Source: Mycolicibacterium baixiangningiae (GTDB lineage: Bacteria; Actinomycetota; Actinomycetes; Mycobacteriales; Mycobacteriaceae). From it: a stretch of DNA of 64,000 nucleotides. The notes under the pieces were generated by a model. It saw only the letters and a program-made list of their open reading frames with translations, made no database searches and was not told the DNA's origin. The stretch lies in the NCBI RefSeq assembly GCF_016313185.1, contig NZ_CP066218.1, positions 6,117,093-6,181,092 on the forward strand. The letters are read 5' to 3'. Each line of letters opens with the position of its first letter. The first letter of the stretch is position 1. The position numbers and the translations under genes were made by a program. Shown here in pieces: positions 7,324 through 15,298 of the stretch.

Positions 7324-9465
7324 CTAGATCCCCTCGGGAAGGGGTGGCCAGACTTCCCGCGCCGCCGCCGACCTACGCCTTGCGGGTGGCCGCGCGGGCC
7401 GTAGGTGGTCTTGAACCCGTTGTGCCTCAGCATGATCAATCTTGGCCCGCTCTTCCCGCATCCTGGCCGCGATCAGCTGTTTCTGCAACTTGGGTTTGGC
7501 AGGCGTCTCGGTGATCTGCCCGAGCTCGTCGATGATCTGACGCGTGGCGGAGTGCTTGTTGAGCACCAGGTTCCCCCCGCGGCGGCGAATGCGCTTGAGC
7601 GCGAGATTCACGATGGCCTCGGTCATGGGGGCAACGGTGCGGTCCGAGCCGCGCCATTCGATGGGTTCCACCCGTTTCGTCGCGGGGTCGTGAAACCAAA
7701 TGCGTGAGAGGTCCTGTGGGTCATAAAAGAAGGGTGCCGCGCGGTCGCCGGCTCGGAACTGCCCGACCGGCACCGACCGGTAGGGCTCAAGAACTGTCAG
7801 AGAGTCATACACCATGTTCTTGAACTCGACGCCGGCGTGACTGATCGTGCCCCACTTGACCGGGAGAAACTGGTAGATCAGATCCGGCTGCTGCGGTACA
7901 TCGATGCGCCCGGTGATCTCGGTCATCGCATCCCACAGCTCGAGTGGACACACCCTCGCCGCTTCCTCCCCCGGCAGGATGATGCCCTCGTGCCCATAGC
8001 GGTGGTAGTCCAGCGCGATAAAACGGCACAGATGATCCTGCAGTTGGCGAGCGGTCAACAACGGTTCTTCCGCGACGAGCTTGCCGCGTTGAGAGACATT
8101 GCGGCCCTTGTACCCTGGGATCTGTTGCAAGCCGCGTTGGATGGTTTCGTGCCACCGCTCCACATGCGGGTTGTCGTTCGGCTTTCCGCCACGGTTGAGC
8201 ATCAGGTCAATACCCAGCATGATCAGAAGCGCCCGGAACTGCATGCATACGAAGATGGACCCGTGGTCACAGCGAATAGCATCCGGCATCACCGACGGGA
8301 TCCCGTGCTCGCCCTGGAGGGTGGTGAAGTTCGGCGAGAGAACACGTTTGCCAACCTGAATGGGTACGCCAGACAAGTCGAGCTGCTCGGGTAGCCCCAC
8401 CCACCTCCAGTCTCCGATCGAGGTGCCATCGACCTGCAGAGAAAAAGGCCGACAGATGTCGTAGAGCAACAATCCTGCTTCGAAACCTTTTGCACTTCGC
8501 GGGACGACGCGTAACGCGAGGACCACCCGGGTCGCCACGTCGATGGCGGTGATGATCTCCACGCTGCACGGGTCGCCGGAGAGAGGGTCGTAGACGAGAT
8601 TGTCGGCGCGAGTGACGTCGATGGCGACGACTTGTCCCGGCCGAATCGCCGGGTAGTGCTTCGCACCGGAGACCCTGCGGGACTTGCGACTCCTCTGCGC
8701 CCGGGTTGTGGTTCCTCGCTCCCGCTTGAGGTGAGCGAGGTACTCGCGGGTGATGCGTTCAGGCGCTACAAAGTCATCGATACCATTCTCTTTCAATTGA
8801 ACTCGGGTGCGGCGGTCGATCTCTTGATTCGATATGGTCGATCGGTCCCCGTCGAGGGTGTCGACGATCTGGGTTGCCACCTGGCGGTACCGCGAGTCGA
8901 TCAACTCCCAGGACTTGCTTTGCCGTGTGCTTCGCTCATCGATCAGAGCGAGGAGGCCGCGCTCCTTGAAGTTACGTACCCAGAGCCTAAGCGTGGAGGG
9001 GCTGTACTGAGCTGGTCGGGTTTCACCATCCTGAAGCCGCCCCCGCACTCTCCGATCAAGTTGTGCCCCAGCATTCAGTTCTGCTGCCATCGCTTTGCAA
9101 CGTTGGTTCTCGGACGCTCCGCTCGGGCCGTACGGGGGTCGCGGCTCACCGGGACGTGCAAGACACTGGTGACCATCGCGGTAGCCGGTCAGGATTTCCT
9201 GGACGATTTCCATTTTGAACAGCGCCGCTTCGCGTACGTCGTCTACGAGGGTGTCCCACAGTGGGCGTAGCGAATCAGAAAGCGCACAGACCTCGCCGCC
9301 CTCGAGGCCGCGGATCACGCCGAGCGCCACCCAGCTGACCACCGACGTTTCACCGCAGGAATAGTGCAAAGTGACACCCGCAGCGCCGACTACACCCGTG
9401 AGTGCGAACCCTCGCTGGGTCAGGACTTTCGTGCCTTCGATCAGGCTGGTACGTCCATCAGACAT
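7324..9465 (-). CDS. tnsB: TnsB/TniA-type DDE transposase
   Basis: A 713-residue transposase of the TnsB/TniA/MuA class. An N-terminal part (about 1-260) holds helix-turn-helix segments such as STLRLWVRNFKERGLLALID. The RNase-H-like core carries the DDE triad as Asp283 (GQVVAIDVTRADN), Asp400 (AIRCDHGSIF) and Glu436 (PHVERWHETIQRG). A Mu-type C-terminal beta-barrel region follows (YRSVPVGQFRAGDRAAPFFY), and then a basic tail (RPARPPARRRS). I chose ATG 9465, with GGAGA upstream, rather than the longer open extension. That start overlaps the tnsA stop by eight bases (ATGTCTGA), indicating translational coupling. It catalyses 3' strand cleavage and joining at the transposon ends. Confidence 0.9.
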   Translation of the reverse strand: MSDGRTSLIEGTKVLTQRGFALTGVVGAAGVTLHYSCGETSVVSWVALGVIRGLEGGEVCALSDSLRPLWDTLVDDVREAALFKMEIVQEILTGYRDGHQCLARPGEPRPPYGPSGASENQRCKAMAAELNAGAQLDRRVRGRLQDGETRPAQYSPSTLRLWVRNFKERGLLALIDERSTRQSKSWELIDSRYRQVATQIVDTLDGDRSTISNQEIDRRTRVQLKENGIDDFVAPERITREYLAHLKRERGTTTRAQRSRKSRRVSGAKHYPAIRPGQVVAIDVTRADNLVYDPLSGDPCSVEIITAIDVATRVVLALRVVPRSAKGFEAGLLLYDICRPFSLQVDGTSIGDWRWVGLPEQLDLSGVPIQVGKRVLSPNFTTLQGEHGIPSVMPDAIRCDHGSIFVCMQFRALLIMLGIDLMLNRGGKPNDNPHVERWHETIQRGLQQIPGYKGRNVSQRGKLVAEEPLLTARQLQDHLCRFIALDYHRYGHEGIILPGEEAARVCPLELWDAMTEITGRIDVPQQPDLIYQFLPVKWGTISHAGVEFKNMVYDSLTVLEPYRSVPVGQFRAGDRAAPFFYDPQDLSRIWFHDPATKRVEPIEWRGSDRTVAPMTEAIVNLALKRIRRRGGNLVLNKHSATRQIIDELGQITETPAKPKLQKQLIAARMREERAKIDHAEAQRVQDHLRPARPPARRRSAAAREVWPPLPEGI

Positions 9466-10225
9466 GGCTTCTCCGCGATCTCGCTGAGATAGGGGTGTAC
9501 AAGGTCCACTGGGTGCCCATGTCGAGACGCAACTCGCCAGTCCACACCAGATGCCAAACCACCGAGATGTTTTCACCTGTCCCGTCATCGGCGCCGAGAA
9601 GCGAGCCCACAGTCTGACCGTCACGTTCGGCCATGCGGAGTATTTCCTCCTCGAAGCGGTCCGCCCAGAGAGGTCTGCGACGAAACCCGTGCAACCACAA
9701 CAAGTTCGTGCGCTCGGTGGTACTCACTCCTGTGAACACCCGGTAGCGCCAGCCAACCCGGTCACATGCGTGGCGAGTGACGCCACTCTTGGTGCGGAAG
9801 TCGTCGTCTTGCTGCTCCAATGATCTGGCGTCCCACACAGTGACGCTTCCATCCGTGTGCTGGGTCAGGAGGTCAGGAACGTGGCTCACGGAGTCATCGG
9901 TCCTCCATTCCAAGCGGAACGGTTGAGCGATCAGCAGAACCACATCGGGATCACGATCGAGCTTGCGAACCAAGTCGTGCTCAAGTCCCGACTCCAGATG
10001 CAGCACACCAGAGTTGGTGTGCGAATATGCCGATACCGGGATATGACGGTTCTTGGACGACGACCGAGGCGTACGGATCGGCGCGAGCTTGTGCAGTGGT
10101 GGCGCGCCTTGAACTTGCCACATCCATCTTGTCTTCACGCCGTCGTGAAACTTCATTACCCATTCGAGATGTAGGACGCCGTCCGATAGAACTCGAACGT
10201 TTGTCAATGATTTCGTGCGACTCAC
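9458..10225 (-). CDS. tnsA: TnsA-like transposase endonuclease subunit
   Basis: A 255-residue protein. GTG 10225 is preferred because GGAGGT lies seven bases upstream; longer starts would use that sequence as codons. The central part fits the actinobacterial TnsA-like family: Glu78 or Glu82 in HLESGLEHD, then IAQPFRLEW, then Asp118 in SHVPDLL and TVWDARS at 129-135, with DRVGWRYRVFTG after it. In TnsA this fold is a restriction-enzyme-like nuclease cutting the 5' strand, converting transposition to cut-and-paste. The catalytic Lys of the usual (V)D/ExK is Arg134 here, an unusual replacement. The gene is followed by tnsB with an eight-base overlap. Confidence 0.8.
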   Translation of the reverse strand: MSRTKSLTNVRVLSDGVLHLEWVMKFHDGVKTRWMWQVQGAPPLHKLAPIRTPRSSSKNRHIPVSAYSHTNSGVLHLESGLEHDLVRKLDRDPDVVLLIAQPFRLEWRTDDSVSHVPDLLTQHTDGSVTVWDARSLEQQDDDFRTKSGVTRHACDRVGWRYRVFTGVSTTERTNLLWLHGFRRRPLWADRFEEEILRMAERDGQTVGSLLGADDGTGENISVVWHLVWTGELRLDMGTQWTLYTPISARSRRSHV

Positions 10226-10361
10226 AGCCTTTACCTCCATTAGGGTTAGGTGCGCCACAATATGCACCTCGGAGGTAGTTCACAGACCGAAATTCGAAAA
10301 CTAGTATCAGTTTCTCCATCGGTACGCAGTTTTGCTGCGCACTCGGGCATCTACGTCGCGA

Positions 10362-12110
10362 TTACTGAAAGTTCAACCTCTTGAGCAGTTTTAGAGGGGG
10401 ATGCCAGTGCACCGGCTCTGCAACGTCTTGCTGCGCAAGGAACTCGCGAGCGACTTGATCTAGAGCAGTGACGGCGGTACCTGCAAGTCCCGCCCTAAAA
10501 GCAGTCACGAGTGTGTTCAGTTCCCGTTCGTCCATCTCGGGGTAATCGGACAATGCCAGGTTTGGCGACCCGCTTATTCTTTCGATCAGGTAGCACCTCG
10601 TCGCCACCAGTGAATTTACCATTGGTGGTGAATTTACCAACAATGGTAAATAGGCGCCTTCGGCTAACCGTTGTAGAGGAGCATCGTTGTCAAGCAACAT
10701 TGAGTAGTCCAATCGGCGGCGACGGTCGTAGTTGATTTGGCCGCCGGCCTGTTCCAAGAAGTCACTCAGTTCGACCAGCGCAAGACTAACGGGCTTCCAC
10801 GAGCCGGTGACGCTCAAAGCCGACAGCTGTTGAGTCAGAAGGCTTGGTCTTACGGCGACTCCTAAGAGTTGTAGGACTTCAGCAACTTTCAGATTCGCAG
10901 CGCCCACGAGGAGGGTCGCGCACGATAACGCCTCGCGCAGGACCACGGTCTTGCGACGACCGGTTAGCAGGCACGATGCCCATTCGGGCCAGATCGCCGC
11001 GGGCAGATGCGCAGCCTTCTTCTGTATCCGTTTTCGGCCAGACGCAGGTGCGCATGGCATTGCCGTGGCCGTTCGGTATCGGAGTTGCAGCTCGGGGCCC
11101 ATGCTGTCACTGCGCGCTTTCAAGACGATGGCGGCGGCAACTGTGCTATCCCGCGCACAGGACCCAATCTCACCCGAGGCGGCACACGCGTTCTGTCCCT
11201 CGACGAACCACTGAGCCGCACGCCCGCACTCGCTCACAGTGGCGTTCCGCAGGACCGACAACGCCACCGTAACGCCGACCGCCATATCGATAGCGGATTG
11301 TGGCGCTTTGGCATTCAACGTTCCGCGAGCGGTCGCCGAGACATACTCGACTTCGACTTCGGCGGTTGAGTCTCCCTCTAGCCCCTTGACGCGTAGGGGC
11401 CGCACCGAGGCAGAAGTCAACACCCGATTCGTCAGGCTCCGAACCGCGTCCAGGGCCTCCGGCAACTGCCCCGGGTGCTCACGGAAAACGCCGAAAGTGT
11501 TGGCGCCTGAGTCGATAAAGGTATCGATAGTTCGTTGCGCCCAGGAGAATGCATGATCATTTGGCCATCGCATCGTGGGAACAGCGCCCAGCGGTTGTCC
11601 ACACCTACAGGTGGTCGGAGTAGGTCTACGCCTGTAAGGCTGGGTCAGCCTTTGGTGCTTACCGCACTTCGTACAGAAGTCCACAAGAAGACAGTCGTGT
11701 CTTGGACACGCAAACGACCAGCCGAGCCGCCAGCGTAGCTGCCACCTCCCGTCTGTCTCGCGTATGCAGGCGGGGCAGAACCGAGACCGAGACAGCGGCC
11801 CGAAAGGAAACTTGGGGTCAAGGCGGTGAGATTCCGGATCCAGCCTCAAGGCCGCTCCGTCGTACCGACTCAGGGTCATAGCCTCGAGAGATTCTGGAGG
11901 TACGCCCGTGACGGCTGCTAGCGACTGTGATTGTGCCGGCGACAGCCACCTCGTCCAAGTCGACATTGCGGCGGCGGGCAAATTAGCAATCGTTGCGACG
12001 CCGCCGACGGTCATGCCCGTGGCCAGCGCGGTGGCCTCCAACCACGATTCGAGCGATTCACCCTTAAGTGGTTGCACCCGAACCGGCAGTAGGCGACGGT
12101 CGACTCTCAC
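10362..12110 (-). CDS. tniQ: TniQ-family transposition protein (copy 2)
   Basis: A 582-residue protein starting GTG 12110 (MRVDRRLLPVRVQPLKGESL). The TniQ domain occupies ~5-190, with zinc ligands C112-x2-C115 (RFCPACIRETDGRWQLRW), C135-x2-H138 (FACPRHDCLL) and C146-x2-C149 (FCTKCGKHQ), and an extra CRCGQPL pair further on. The remaining ~390 residues are mostly helical and clearly different from the copy at 4563, so the two are not a recent duplication. It lies upstream of tnsA on the same strand with a 136-base gap and reads away from dnaB, whose 3' end is 150 bases away. It probably serves as an alternative target selector for the same TnsABC machinery. Confidence 0.85.
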   Translation of the reverse strand: MRVDRRLLPVRVQPLKGESLESWLEATALATGMTVGGVATIANLPAAAMSTWTRWLSPAQSQSLAAVTGVPPESLEAMTLSRYDGAALRLDPESHRLDPKFPFGPLSRSRFCPACIRETDGRWQLRWRLGWSFACPRHDCLLVDFCTKCGKHQRLTQPYRRRPTPTTCRCGQPLGAVPTMRWPNDHAFSWAQRTIDTFIDSGANTFGVFREHPGQLPEALDAVRSLTNRVLTSASVRPLRVKGLEGDSTAEVEVEYVSATARGTLNAKAPQSAIDMAVGVTVALSVLRNATVSECGRAAQWFVEGQNACAASGEIGSCARDSTVAAAIVLKARSDSMGPELQLRYRTATAMPCAPASGRKRIQKKAAHLPAAIWPEWASCLLTGRRKTVVLREALSCATLLVGAANLKVAEVLQLLGVAVRPSLLTQQLSALSVTGSWKPVSLALVELSDFLEQAGGQINYDRRRRLDYSMLLDNDAPLQRLAEGAYLPLLVNSPPMVNSLVATRCYLIERISGSPNLALSDYPEMDERELNTLVTAFRAGLAGTAVTALDQVAREFLAQQDVAEPVHWHPPLKLLKRLNFQ

Positions 12111-12260
12111 TTTGCACAGCTACTTTGACAAGGCCGTCGGGCCGATAGGGCCTATATCGACTTGACCTGCAGTTAAGCGTCGAGGAAAGTCAGGTTCACT
12201 GACGATGTTGTTTAACAATCAATGCACGCTTGTCAATCATCACTGCATCTCGACATGTGG
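12111..12260. other. Spacer between tniQ2 and dnaB, candidate right transposon end
   Basis: A 150-base spacer with lower GC than its flanks. It contains the palindrome TTGTT-T-AACAA and a segment running from TGTCAATCATCACTG to CATCTCGACA, whose outer bases (TGT...ACA) are the usual termini of Tn7/Tn5053-type elements. It ends at the dnaB stop codon. A transposon end with TnsB-binding repeats is expected near here from the gene layout, but I could not define repeats with confidence. Confidence 0.35.
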
Positions 12261-14852
12261 CTACGTGTGCGCCATGTTGGCGAACCGCGACAAATGCAGT
12301 TGGTGCGCAACGGTAATCGTCTTCGTCGGCCCGTTACGGTGCTTGGCCACGATGAGGTCAGCTTCACCGCCACGCGGGTCGTCGCGCTCGAAAGCGTCCG
12401 GCCGGTGCAGGAGGATCACCATGTCCGCGTCCTGCTCAATTGCGCCCGACTCACGAAGGTCCGACAGCATCGGCTTCTTGTCGGTCCGCTGCTCCGGACC
12501 ACGGTTCAACTGGCTCATCGCGATCACCGGGACCTCGAGTTCCTTGGCCAGCAGCTTCATGTTTCGGGAGAACTCCGACACTTCCTGCTGGCGCGACTCG
12601 ACCTTCTTGCCCGACGTCATCAGCTGCAGGTAATCGATGACAATCAGCCGCAGACCGGCCTTCTGGTGCAGCCGGCGTGCCTTGGCCCGGATCTCCATCA
12701 TGGTCAGGTTCGGTGAGTCGTCGATGTAGAGCGGCGCCTCGCTGATCTCGCTCATGCGCCGCGCCAACCGCGTCCAGTCGTCGTCGCTCATCCGGCCCGA
12801 ACGCATATCGGCCAGTTTGATTTTCGCCTCCGCCGAGAGCAAGCGCATGACGATCTCGGACTTACTCATCTCCAGCGAGAAGATGACGCTCGGCAACTGG
12901 TTCTTGATCGAGCACGACCGCATGAAATCCAGCCCCAGTGTGGAGTTGTGCGTGGGCACCATTGACCGGCTCGCCAGGTACATGTGGCTGGCGTTGTCCA
13001 CCTCCACGCACCGCACCGGGACGCTGGGGACCGGCCGCACATCGATAATGAACCGCGAGCTCGAGCGGGCGGTGCTCGCCGCGCCACGTCGTTCCTTGTG
13101 CAGTATCGCCTTACGGCTCAACCCGAAGACCTCGTCGTCGGTCGAGAAGTTGAGGGTGTACGCGGTCGACGAGCTCTCGGTCCGGCCCTTCACGACTTTC
13201 GTCGCGGTCTGGCACCGATAGCCCAGGCTCACAATCAATTCCGCTACATCGGCGGCCAACCGCATGTTCGTGACACTGAACTGAACTCCCCCACCGACGG
13301 TGACCGTGCCATCGGTGTCGAGTAGGCCGGCCAACACCGCCCGCCGCTGCGCTTCCGAAGCTCGCAGGTAGTCCTTCGGAATGTGCTTGTCGCCCAACAC
13401 TCCGATCGCACGGAGTCGACCCTGCAGCGTCCCCGCCTCGTTGCGGCAGCTCTGGCATAGACGCAACCCGCACGACTTGCCACCACAGCGTTCACACGTG
13501 GGTGCCGGCACCGGCGCAGACACGAATCGCACTCGGCCGCCGCAGGAGCGCCCGCAGGTACGGACCTGACTGGTCTGAGGGACGAACTCTGCGCCGCATA
13601 CCTCGCACGGCCGCGGCGCAATGGCCACAGGCGCGGGCAGCTTTAGCTGATACCGGTACGGAGCGCTGGTCGATGGGTGCGCCTCGACGCCTTCCCCCTC
13701 GATCCGCATCAGGATCTCGGGGTCCGCACTGGTGATCTGCGCGGAGGCGGTGGTGCCGTCACCCAACCACGCCCCCAACGTGTACGGGGGCACCAACAGC
13801 TCACGCGCCGACGCCTGCAGTGGTGCGGCGTTCATCACCGAGTGGTTCAGCCTGCGGTCGGCGGTCTGGCAGCGCAGCGTGGCTGCGATCTCTTGCGTCG
13901 TGCGTACCGCCGCCGACTCCGCCGATCTCCGCGACGCCCGCGTATCCGTCAACCACTGGTGTTCCGCGTCGGCGACGATCGTCGTGCCATCGGAGAACTC
14001 GACCTCGTAACAGGGCCGCCCCACCATGACGTCCGTCGCCGCGACGACCCGCGTCGGCCGTCCGTCCTCACCGATCAACTGATCGCCGACAGCGACCTCG
14101 CCCATCGTGGTCCAACCGTCCGGTGTCGGCAGCGGCGTATCCAACGCCAGCGCCTTCCCCATACCCGGCCGAGCCGCGATCACGATCATCTGCCCGGAAT
14201 GCAGGCCGTTCGTCAACTCATCGAGCTCGGTGAAGCCCGTCGGCACACCGCGGGAGATGCCCCCTTGGGAGGCGATGGCGTCGATCTCGTCCATGGTGGG
14301 CTGCAGCAGGTTCTCCAGCACCACGAAGTCTTCGGAGGACCGGCGGTCCACCACGTCGTAGATCTCGGCCTGTGCGCGGTCCACGACATCGGCCACGTCC
14401 GCCCCGTCGGCGCCCGCGTACCCGTACTGCACAACACGGGTGCCCGCCTCCACGAGCCGGCGCAGCAACGCCTTCTCGGCCACGATGGTGGCGTAGAAGC
14501 CCGCGTTCGCCGCCGTCGGCACCGTCGAGATCAGGGTGTGTACGTACGGCGCCCCACCGATCCGGCGCAGCAACCCGCGCCGGTCCAACTCGGCGGCCAC
14601 CGTCACTGCATCGGCTGGTTCGCCGCGCCCGTACAGGTCGAGGATCGCGTCGTAGACGTTCTGGTGCGCCGGCCGGTAGAAGTCGCCGGGACGAAGACGC
14701 TCGAGCACATCGGCGATCGCGTCCTTGCTGAGCAGCATGCCACCCAGCACCGCCTGCTCCGCGGCCGCGTCATGGGGAGGCTGGCGACCGAAGTCCTCAC
14801 GGGGCGGCCCTTGATCCATATCCGGATGACCACGGTCGTCCACGACAGCCAC
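12261..14852 (-). CDS. dnaB: Replicative DNA helicase DnaB, interrupted by an intein
   Basis: An 863-residue precursor; removing the 403-residue intein leaves a 460-residue DnaB. The N-extein has the DnaB N-terminal domain (PPHDAAAEQAVLGGMLLS) and the RecA-like core up to Walker A (IAARPGMGK, to residue 233). The C-extein resumes STLGLDFMRS and has Walker B LIVIDYLQLM and MSQLNRGPEQR. DnaB unwinds DNA at the replication fork as a hexamer. GTG 14852 is preceded by AGGGGGACTT. The protein ends HLSRFANMAHT, whereas mycobacterial DnaB as I recall it ends near ANMAR, so the last residues may be altered by the adjacent transposon. Precursor splicing is needed for a working Walker A loop. Confidence 0.97.
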   Translation of the reverse strand: MAVVDDRGHPDMDQGPPREDFGRQPPHDAAAEQAVLGGMLLSKDAIADVLERLRPGDFYRPAHQNVYDAILDLYGRGEPADAVTVAAELDRRGLLRRIGGAPYVHTLISTVPTAANAGFYATIVAEKALLRRLVEAGTRVVQYGYAGADGADVADVVDRAQAEIYDVVDRRSSEDFVVLENLLQPTMDEIDAIASQGGISRGVPTGFTELDELTNGLHSGQMIVIAARPGMGKALALDTPLPTPDGWTTMGEVAVGDQLIGEDGRPTRVVAATDVMVGRPCYEVEFSDGTTIVADAEHQWLTDTRASRRSAESAAVRTTQEIAATLRCQTADRRLNHSVMNAAPLQASARELLVPPYTLGAWLGDGTTASAQITSADPEILMRIEGEGVEAHPSTSAPYRYQLKLPAPVAIAPRPCEVCGAEFVPQTSQVRTCGRSCGGRVRFVSAPVPAPTCERCGGKSCGLRLCQSCRNEAGTLQGRLRAIGVLGDKHIPKDYLRASEAQRRAVLAGLLDTDGTVTVGGGVQFSVTNMRLAADVAELIVSLGYRCQTATKVVKGRTESSSTAYTLNFSTDDEVFGLSRKAILHKERRGAASTARSSSRFIIDVRPVPSVPVRCVEVDNASHMYLASRSMVPTHNSTLGLDFMRSCSIKNQLPSVIFSLEMSKSEIVMRLLSAEAKIKLADMRSGRMSDDDWTRLARRMSEISEAPLYIDDSPNLTMMEIRAKARRLHQKAGLRLIVIDYLQLMTSGKKVESRQQEVSEFSRNMKLLAKELEVPVIAMSQLNRGPEQRTDKKPMLSDLRESGAIEQDADMVILLHRPDAFERDDPRGGEADLIVAKHRNGPTKTITVAHQLHLSRFANMAHT
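12945..14153 (-). other. Class 3 intein with LAGLIDADG homing endonuclease in DnaB
   Basis: Precursor residues 234-636. The intein begins with Ala (ALALDTPLPTPDGW) instead of Cys/Ser and ends MVPTHN before Ser+1, inserted directly after the Walker A lysine (PGMGK | S). The class 3 WCT signature is present: Trp in ADAEHQWLT, Cys in VPVRCVEVDNASHMYL, Thr in the final VPTHN. Two LAGLIDADG-type helices (YTLGAWLGDGT and VLAGLLDTDGT) with acidic residues intact indicate a homing endonuclease. Between them lie nine cysteines (CEVC, CGRSC, CERC, CxxC sets). M. smegmatis DnaB carries a known class 3 intein at this same site. Confidence 0.92.
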
Positions 14853-15039
14853 AAGTCCCCCTATAGATCGAACACCAGTTCGCTTTCGCCGGCTGTGACT
14901 GTAGGGATCCCTACCGACAACTCCACGCGACGGCCAACGTTAGACGTTGCTGAGGGAGCCCGGGGATGGCCCTGTTCATGAACCTGTGGACGGACTGTGC
15001 ATAGATCAGGACAGGCGTGTTGAGGCCTTGGGGAGAACC

Positions 15040-15048
15040 TGTGGATAG
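15040..15048 (-). promoter_or_regulatory. DnaA-box-like site upstream of dnaB
   Basis: TGTGGATAG, i.e. CTATCCACA on the minus strand, one mismatch from TTATCCACA. It lies 188 bases upstream of the dnaB start. Confidence 0.4.
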
Positions 15049-15104
15049 GCATTCGTTATATGGATATCACCGCAGATACGCGCACCATAGCGCCGATTAA
15101 TCGT

Positions 15105-15113
15105 TGTGGATAG
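15105..15113 (-). promoter_or_regulatory. DnaA-box-like site upstream of dnaB, second copy
   Basis: Identical TGTGGATAG in the same orientation, 65 bases from the first. A weaker TGTGGACGG core occurs at 14985-14993. Confidence 0.4.
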
Positions 15114-15247
15114 AAACTTCTTCGGCGTGTCGTGTCGGGTTGACTTCTCGGGCGTGTTGAGTGGCGCCGGAGGACCCCGCAGGTTAACAGCGGATTACCT
15201 TCGCTAGTGAAGCAACATCACGCGATGTTCGCCAGACAACACAGCAA

Positions 15248-15284
15248 CGCCCGGGTGAGAACCGACACGGTTCCCACCCGGGCG
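15248..15284 (-). terminator. Hairpin terminator downstream of rplI
   Basis: CGCCCGGGTG pairs with CACCCGGGCG, and AACCG with CGGTT inside it, giving a long GC-rich stem 15 bases past the rplI stop. No U tract follows, as is common for mycobacterial terminators. Confidence 0.65.
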
Positions 15285-15298
15285 TATTGACGCTGGCG

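Larger units (their letters stand above)
4563..12260. mobile_element. Tn7-like transposon core: tniQ2-tnsA-tnsB-tnsC with convergent tniQ1
   Basis: Five transposition genes form a compact block: a minus-strand run tniQ2, tnsA, tnsB, tnsC with coupled junctions, and a second tniQ converging from the left. The content (endonuclease TnsA, DDE transposase TnsB, AAA+ TnsC, TniQ) defines a Tn7-like element. Borders given here are the gene block plus the spacer to dnaB, not mapped ends: I could not find matching terminal inverted repeats or a target duplication by eye. Cargo may extend left to about 3.0 kb (XRE and zinc-ribbon genes) or beyond. No cas genes, CRISPR array or resolvase gene is present. 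Confidence 0.75.
14853..15298. other. 446-base spacer upstream of dnaB
   Basis: No coding frame is convincing. The region contains the dnaB promoter and leader, two DnaA-box-like sites, and at its right end the rplI terminator hairpin (listed separately). Confidence 0.6.

Noticed and set aside
12111..12260. Exact terminal inverted repeats and target duplication for the transposon
   Set aside because: TGT...ACA-type termini can be proposed near 12232-12255, but I found no matching partner end in 1-4500, so no end coordinates are claimed.
1..12260. A CRISPR-associated transposon
   Set aside because: No direct-repeat array with spacers and no cas gene in the window; the two TniQ proteins are long, TnsD-like.
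14985..15113. A second replication origin upstream of dnaB
   Set aside because: Only two one-mismatch DnaA-type sites and a weaker core, and no AT-rich unwinding element; regulatory sites are the more modest reading.
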